NCBI GenBank assembly: GCA_016794505.1
Contig: JAEUJZ010000001.1
Span: forward strand, 62,001-126,000
DNA: 64,000 nt
Direction: 5' to 3'
Source of the DNA: Myxococcales bacterium
GTDB taxonomy: Bacteria > Myxococcota_A > Polyangia > Palsa-1104 > JAEUJZ01
Under the pieces are notes generated by a model. That model was not told the DNA's origin and did not search any database. It worked only from the letters and a program-made list of their open reading frames with translations. The translations under genes and the position numbers were made by a program. Each line of letters begins with the position of its first letter. Position 1 is the first letter of the stretch. Of this stretch, positions 59,503 to 64,000 are shown in pieces.

Positions 59503-60457
59503 CGTGCAGCCTCGCACAGGTGGCGGAAAACGCCGTGGTGACGTCGTCGGCACTGTCGGTCTTAAAGCGATCGACACGCATCCAGCGCGGCGACAGCAGG
59601 TTGTACAGCACACCGCGCGGCCCCACTTCGATGAAGCGCACGTTGGGTACGTGAGCGCACAGGAACTCGATCGACTCGCGCCAGCGCACCGATTCATAGA
59701 CGTGCCGCAGCAGAAGCTCGACGATCGTATTCGGTGCCGGATGGTGCAGAAGCTGCGCCGCAACGTTGGGCAGATACGGTCGCCGGGCCGACTGAAACTG
59801 CGTTGCTTCCAAGGCCGGCCGCAATAGATCCGCGACCGGGCGAAATCGCGACGAGTGCATCGGCACGCGCTGCTCGATCACCACGGGGTCGATCGAGAAC
59901 TCATCTTCCAAGATGCCGATGGCCGCATTCACGGCGGCGTGCTCGCCCGAGATCACGTGCTGCTGCGGCGAGTTCAAGTTGCCCACATCCAGCGAGCCAT
60001 GGCTGCGCGCTCGCTCAACGACGCTCATCAGCTCGTCGAGATCGATGGGAAAGCACGAGGCCATGGCACCGCCGCAAAGCTCGGCGCCGCGGTCGTAGGC
60101 CACCCCGCGCGCATCGACCAAGCGCAGCGCGCTTTCGAAATCCAAGCAGCCGATGTGTACGAGGTGGTTGTATTCGCCCAGGCTCAGGCCCAGCGAGTAC
60201 TCGGCGGTGATGCCGTTTGCTTCCAGCGTTTCCAGAAACAGGTGGTTGGCCAGAAAGACACCAACCTGCACGTCGCGGTTTTCCGCAAACGCGTCGGAGT
60301 TGTCACGGTGATACTGGTCCAGAAGATCGCGTCCCAGGATCTGCGAGGCCTGCTGCACGCGGGCGCGGTTTTCTGGCCGCAGAGCGAACAGCCGCTCGAA
60401 CATTCCCGAGTCGCGCGAGCTTTGACCGGGGAACATGAAGACGCGCGTCATGCTCAC
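59492..60457 (-). CDS. Malonyl-CoA:ACP transacylase-like acyltransferase
   Basis: 321 residues. Counting from ATG 60457, the nucleophile is Ser92 in GLSLGEY (Leu replaces the common His before it), Arg117 in VDARGVA matches the malonate-carboxylate-binding Arg of FabD, and His201 in VPMHSSRF is the partner. All three numbers coincide with E. coli FabD. The N-terminal FPGQSSRDSGM deviates from the usual GQGSQ. It probably loads malonyl onto the operon's ACP. The start overlaps the AONS stop by four bases. Confidence 0.88.
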   Translation of the reverse strand: MSMTRVFMFPGQSSRDSGMFERLFALRPENRARVQQASQILGRDLLDQYHRDNSDAFAENRDVQVGVFLANHLFLETLEANGITAEYSLGLSLGEYNHLVHIGCLDFESALRLVDARGVAYDRGAELCGGAMASCFPIDLDELMSVVERARSHGSLDVGNLNSPQQHVISGEHAAVNAAIGILEDEFSIDPVVIEQRVPMHSSRFRPVADLLRPALEATQFQSARRPYLPNVAAQLLHHPAPNTIVELLLRHVYESVRWRESIEFLCAHVPNVRFIEVGPRGVLYNLLSPRWMRVDRFKTDSADDVTTAFSATCARLHDAS

Positions 60458-61737
60458 GACCCGAAGTTCTTGAGCGCCCCGCGCTGTCGCAGGCGCCGCA
60501 CGATGGTGTCTTCGATGATGTTCAGCGCATCGTCCAGATCCGCCTTGGTGTGCGCCGCCGTGACCGATGCCCGGAAGCGGACCTGCTCCTCCGGCACCGA
60601 TGGATAGTCAACGGGAGCTAAGAACAGGCCTTTGTTGCGCATGTCGCGGCACAGCTCATAAAGACCGCGGCGATCGGGGCCGATGACCAGCGGCACGACA
60701 TAGCTGCACGACTCGCCGGTATCGATGCCCAGGCCGCGCACGCGCGACCGGAAGTAGTTGGCGTTTTCCCACAGCCGCTTGCGGATCGATGGGTCGCGCT
60801 TGACGATTCCCAGGCCCGCCATGGCCCCCGCCACGATGGCCGGAGGCAGCGCCGCCGAGAACGTGTACGAGTTGGCATAAAAGCGCATGTAGTCGATCGT
60901 CTGGCTCTTGCCAGCGACAAAGCCACCGACGGCAGCCAGAGCTTTACTGAACGTACCGTACAGAAGTCCGATGCGGCCTTCGACACCCAGGTGTTCGCTG
61001 GCGCCGCGGCCATTCTCGCCGCAGCCCAGAAACGAGTGCGCTTCATCGAGGAACACCGGCACGCCCATGGCTTCGGCCATCGGCACAATGGCCTTGAGGT
61101 CGGCCATGTCGCCATCCATCGAGTAGATGCCTTCGACGATGACCATCTGGCGCTGGCCCTTGCCCTTGGCCAAGGTCTCTTCCAGCGCCTTCATGTCGTT
61201 GTGCGGGAACATGCGCAGCGTCGCGCCCGACAAGCGAACGCCGTCGATCAACGAGGCATGCGCCTTCGCATCGATGACCGCGATATCGCCCTTGCGCAGC
61301 AGGCCCTGCATCGATCCCAGTGCGCCGCCAAAGCCGCTGTTGAACAGCGTCGCTTGCTCGACTTGCAGGTGCTCGGCCAGCTTCTTTTCAAACTGGCGGT
61401 GCAGGTTGCTCATACCCGACAGGACGGGCGATCCGCAGGCACCAAAGCCGTGCGTGTCGAGTGCTTCCTTGGCCGCGGCGATGACCTCGGGATGCTTGGC
61501 CATGCCCATGTAGTTGTAGGAAGACAGGTTGATAATCGGACGCACGACGCCGTCGCACTCAAGCTGCGTGCGCGGCACGGCGGCTCCGTGCAGCGCGGGC
61601 TCGTACAGCGACATGCCCCAGGATCCGGTGCGGCGCCATTCGATGTAGTCCGACGGCGGGATCAATGGGTTCGTGCTGTCGGGATCCCCGAACAGGAAGT
61701 CGGCGAGGCTGTAGTTCTCTGCTTGCGATAGATCCAT
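60454..61737 (-). CDS. Alpha-oxoamine synthase (PLP, serine palmitoyltransferase/BioF-like)
   Basis: 427 residues, fold-type I PLP enzyme. Visible are His160 stacking on PLP (DAKAHASLIDG), Asp231 and His234 in DEAHSFLG, and the PLP Lys265 in GTFSKAL. The N-terminal ~60 residues (ENYSLADFLFGDPDS... then GSWGMSLYEPALHG) form an extension seen in serine-palmitoyltransferase-like members. These enzymes condense an acyl-thioester with an amino acid, releasing CO2 and an alpha-aminoketone. Here the donor would be the operon's acyl-ACP. Which amino acid is used cannot be decided. It is the first gene of the operon. Confidence 0.9.
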   Translation of the reverse strand: MDLSQAENYSLADFLFGDPDSTNPLIPPSDYIEWRRTGSWGMSLYEPALHGAAVPRTQLECDGVVRPIINLSSYNYMGMAKHPEVIAAAKEALDTHGFGACGSPVLSGMSNLHRQFEKKLAEHLQVEQATLFNSGFGGALGSMQGLLRKGDIAVIDAKAHASLIDGVRLSGATLRMFPHNDMKALEETLAKGKGQRQMVIVEGIYSMDGDMADLKAIVPMAEAMGVPVFLDEAHSFLGCGENGRGASEHLGVEGRIGLLYGTFSKALAAVGGFVAGKSQTIDYMRFYANSYTFSAALPPAIVAGAMAGLGIVKRDPSIRKRLWENANYFRSRVRGLGIDTGESCSYVVPLVIGPDRRGLYELCRDMRNKGLFLAPVDYPSVPEEQVRFRASVTAAHTKADLDDALNIIEDTIVRRLRQRGALKNFGS

Positions 61738-62100
61738 CACTCCACCAGCTGGGTTCGCCCGGCGCGGGCTACACGTTTCGCTGGAGGCTCTGCAAGATGG
61801 GCGCCATGCTTCCCAAGTACGCTGTCTTGCCCCCAGCTCATGCCGCTTTCCGTCGTCGAGCGAGCCCCCTTTCTGCGCTCGTTGGCGTGTCAGAATTTCG
61901 ACAGAACAACGGCCAATTTTGCACGAAACTCAGGCGGAAGAATGACGCATTGCGGCGAGCGAAAACGCACACGGCTCCGTCGAGAATTCTCATCAATTGG
62001 GTGATTAGACCAGCTGCACAGAACCCGCCGATCCTGCATCGATCCAGCGCGCAAAGCGTGCGTCCACGCGCAGTGGGAACAGCGGTGGGAGGAAGCGCGA
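61738..62100. other. 363-base region upstream of the lipid-type operon
   Basis: No gene was recognised. The stretch from about 61890 to 62010 is AT-richer than its flanks and is where a promoter for the operon would be expected, but I found no clear -35/-10 pair, sigma-54 site or riboswitch. A short hairpin (GCGTG-CGTC-CACGC) lies near 62057-62071. Confidence 0.5.
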
Positions 62101-63045
62101 CTACCGGGAAGCGGGAGGAATAAGGGGCGGTCGATCGCTGCCGTCTTCGTTCAGGCAGCCGAGGTGCTTGAAGGGATCGTTCAGCACCTCGTTGACGCCG
62201 TCGATGCCAAAGCGAGCCGTGAGACCGTCGTCGATGCGCTCGTCGTAGCTGTAGCGAATCGGCAGCGTCTTTTCGATGACGATCTGGCCGTTGCGCACCA
62301 CCGGGCGGTCTTCCAGCTTGCCGACCATCATGAACAGCGGCGAGGTGCCCCACTCGAACAAGTGGTGATAACCGGGGGCCATGCCGACCGAGCCGAGGTT
62401 GGCGATAAAGACCGTCGTATAGAACGCGTCGCCCTCGATAAACGCACCGGGCAGGATGTTGTGATAGTCCATCCACTGAAACAGCCGCACACCCAGCGCC
62501 AGAAGCGGCCGCGGCATCGCCAGCAGCAGATCGAACTCTTTGTCTTGCGACGTGCGCACGTCGGTGCGCTCGTAGTTGACCTTGCCGTTGATGCGCTCGC
62601 ATAGCTCGCGGAAGCTCTCACCCTCTCGGCCCGGCATCTTGACCGCGGACAGCTTGGCTTCTTTGTTCAAGCGCTGGCGCTTCATCGAAAACGAGATCCA
62701 GAGGCCCTTGCGCTGATACAGGCGCTTGCCGACCAGGAACTGGTTCATCTTGGGGTTGCGATGTGCTGAATGGATGCACGCACCGACGAGCAGATGCGTG
62801 ATGTCACACTCAAACTTGCCCTTGGTGGCTTCCAGATAACGCAAGAGCGGCTCGGCGTTGACCGAGGTGTCGAAGTACACGACGGACTCGTTGCGCGTCT
62901 TCATCACGTACCCCAGCATGCGCCGGTACGGATGCACGTACTTGATCAGCGTCCCGTCGGGTCGCGACGTCTTGGTGTTGAGCAGGATCCACAGGAGCAC
63001 GACGACTCCGACGACGATCCATACAATGGGGATGGACTCAGGCAT
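62101..63045 (-). CDS. Membrane-anchored CAT/E2-fold acyltransferase-like protein lacking the catalytic His
   Basis: 314 residues from ATG 63045; GGAGG is upstream. An N-terminal TM helix (IPIVWIVVGVVVLLWILL) precedes a domain similar to the catalytic core of 2-oxoacid dehydrogenase E2 / chloramphenicol acetyltransferase: DITHLLVGACIHSAHRNPKMN, ANLGSVGMAPGYHHLFEWG, and PIRYSYDERIDDGLTA. In the last motif the family HxxxDG reads ERIDDG, so the general-base His is replaced by Glu. It is either inactive or uses another base. Its position, in the same direction upstream of the operon, suggests a link to the same product. Confidence 0.75.
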   Translation of the reverse strand: MPESIPIVWIVVGVVVLLWILLNTKTSRPDGTLIKYVHPYRRMLGYVMKTRNESVVYFDTSVNAEPLLRYLEATKGKFECDITHLLVGACIHSAHRNPKMNQFLVGKRLYQRKGLWISFSMKRQRLNKEAKLSAVKMPGREGESFRELCERINGKVNYERTDVRTSQDKEFDLLLAMPRPLLALGVRLFQWMDYHNILPGAFIEGDAFYTTVFIANLGSVGMAPGYHHLFEWGTSPLFMMVGKLEDRPVVRNGQIVIEKTLPIRYSYDERIDDGLTARFGIDGVNEVLNDPFKHLGCLNEDGSDRPPLIPPASR

Positions 63046-63233
63046 GCGTAACCTCCGGGGCTGGGAGTTTCACCACCCAACTGCACAGGGGTCAAGCGTC
63101 TTTGCCAACCGGCACACGGCGCGCATCGCCAGGCCGTAGCAGGCGCACCCACGATCGACCTGCCCAGGCCACCGGGCGGCTGCGTATTCCACGCGCGCGA
63201 CTGCGTCGCCATACTACGCAGCAGGGGGATGGG

Positions 63234-63704
63234 ATGGGTCCTGCGCAGCAATCGGGCCAGACGCATGTTCTTTCTGACGAGTGGACGCCCCTTGGGCTGC
63301 ACCGCTGGCGCTTCACACCGCCGATCCTGTGGATCGACCTACATGGCGAGTTTCTGGAGCGCGACTTCGATGAGTACATCGGGACATACAGCAAGATCTT
63401 TGCCGCGAATCCGAACATCGGTCTGATTGCCAATACGGCTCAGATGAAGGGCACCAGCCCCGAAGTGAGACGGCGAATTCCCGTCGAGATCCCCAACAAC
63501 GGCCCATCCATTCCCATTGCCCTTCTGGGGGCTACCCTGGCGGTGCGCACCTTGATCACGCTGGTGGCCAACGGCCAGCGCTTGTTGTTTCGTCGCGAGC
63601 TGCCCATCGCGTTCTTCAGCGATGAAAAAGCAGCCCAGGCGTGGGTGCTTCAGCGCATTGCCGAGCGGGCGCGCAGTCAAGGATCCCTGTCTGCCAGTCG
63701 CTGA
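63234..63704 (+). CDS. STAS/SpoIIAA-like small protein
   Basis: 156 residues from ATG 63234; the longer frame upstream (from 63102) is Arg-rich and implausible. The order of short beta segments and helices (WIDLHGEFLERDFDEYIGTY, cut as landmark; NIGLIANTAQMKGTSPEVRR; PIALLGATLAVRTLITLV; PIAFFSDEKAAQAWV) resembles the STAS-like SpoIIAA fold common in Polyangia proteins of unknown function. No catalytic residues were identified. The assignment is tentative. Confidence 0.6.
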   Translation: MGPAQQSGQTHVLSDEWTPLGLHRWRFTPPILWIDLHGEFLERDFDEYIGTYSKIFAANPNIGLIANTAQMKGTSPEVRRRIPVEIPNNGPSIPIALLGATLAVRTLITLVANGQRLLFRRELPIAFFSDEKAAQAWVLQRIAERARSQGSLSASR

Positions 63705-63753
63705 GTTCGCTCTTGGTGAAAGCGCTTCGCCCGGCCCCGATCCAGCACGCGGC

Positions 63754-64000
63754 TCACGGTGCGCTGCGCCGCGGGATGTAGACGAACACGCTTTCGCTCT
63801 GCGCCACAAGCTGATAGCGGTCGCGCAGGACCGGCAGCACTCCCCTTGGCAGTCGATCGGCGTGACCTAGCTGCGGCGTGTCTTCGACGGGAAAGTGCAG
63901 GATCACGGCAGCCACCTGCCCTGTGGAAAGCTTGGCCAAAAGCCCGCTTGCGTCCCAGCGCCCGGTCTGCGCGAGCTGTGTCGCCAAGTACGAAATAACC
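63754..64000 (-). CDS. 3' end of an unidentified gene, truncated by the window
   Basis: On the minus strand the frame is open from the window end to a stop at 63754, giving at least 82 residues. The stretch ends in ...VLPVLRDRYQLVAQSESVFVYIPRR, which resembles the C-termini of large glycosyltransferase-39-like membrane proteins, where a soluble periplasmic tail follows the TM bundle. Too little is visible to name it. Confidence 0.5.
   Translation of the reverse strand, partial: VISYLATQLAQTGRWDASGLLAKLSTGQVAAVILHFPVEDTPQLGHADRLPRGVLPVLRDRYQLVAQSESVFVYIPRRSAP

Larger units (their letters stand above)
52228..61737 (-). other. Putative operon joining beta-branching cassette, type II FAS enzymes and alpha-oxoamine synthase
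   Basis: Eleven minus-strand genes run from 61737 to 52228. Overlaps or gaps between successive genes are -4, -11, -14, +2, +18, -10, -10, -8, +92, -4 bases, so the block is almost certainly one transcription and coupled translation unit. Order: AONS, acyltransferase, FabZ-like, ketosynthase, FabG, HMG-CoA-synthase-like, ECH1, ECH2, enoyl-reductase-like SDR, ACP, second SDR. It is self-sufficient for chain initiation, elongation, beta-branching, reduction and amino-acid release, but lacks a phosphopantetheinyl transferase and thioesterase. Confidence 0.75.

Overview
This window is GC-rich, protein-dense DNA from what looks like a myxobacterium (Myxococcota/Polyangia-type). The grounds are four Hanks-type Ser/Thr kinases, three of them in minus- or plus-strand clusters with PEGA or TPR proteins, Cys-rich and FG-GAP lipoproteins, long Ala/Pro-rich linkers, a C-terminal TM-plus-polyarginine tail on a secreted protein, and frequent GTG/TTG starts. 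No rRNA, tRNA, insertion sequence, prophage or CRISPR array was recognised. This assignment is inferred from gene content, not from a marker gene.

Left part (1-27 kb): the 3' part of an HtrA/DegP protease, a HAD phosphatase, a large GYF-like/TPR membrane protein, a TFIIB-type zinc ribbon protein with rpiA, a YXWGXW-repeat exported protein, an amino-acid permease with a GHKL-ATPase-like protein, a coiled-coil membrane protein and serA (all plus strand). A three-gene molybdenum hydroxylase operon (minus, one-base TGATG overlaps) follows. Next come a 42-bp tandem repeat, a small Cys-rich exported protein, a lipoprotein with FG-GAP-like repeats transcribed after an unusual LarE-Nudix fusion, two envelope proteins, a PEGA kinase and the GTPase Obg.

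Middle (26-49 kb): an AT-rich fatty-acid hydroxylase/sterol-desaturase gene that looks acquired, a lipase-like lipoprotein, a kinase/AAA/coiled-coil giant directly behind the K+ transporter kup, another kinase, an orphan pair of oligopeptide-type ABC permeases, a Cys-rich lipoprotein, a catalytically dead trypsin-fold protein, a type II NADH dehydrogenase, a stand-alone C-terminal half of PurL, and a TPR/PEGA/kinase signalling cluster, ending with an extremely Gly-rich cell-surface protein.

Right part (49-64 kb): a Tat-exported PHP-domain metallohydrolase and an outer-membrane-like protein lie downstream of the most striking locus, a tightly overlapping minus-strand operon (52228-61737). In transcription order it encodes an alpha-oxoamine synthase, a malonyl-type acyltransferase, a FabZ-like dehydratase, a ketosynthase, FabG, an HMG-CoA-synthase homologue, ECH1 and ECH2 of the beta-branching type, a FabI/FabL-type reductase, an ACP and a second such reductase. 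Apparently this joins a polyketide beta-branching cassette to a free-standing type II fatty-acid system and a PLP enzyme that would release the chain by condensing it with an amino acid. My working model is on-carrier synthesis of an isovaleryl-type starter from HMG-ACP, its elongation, and conversion to an iso-branched amino-ketone or sphingoid-like lipid. A membrane-anchored acyltransferase-fold protein lacking the catalytic His sits just upstream. The window closes with a STAS-like small protein and the 3' end of an unidentified gene.
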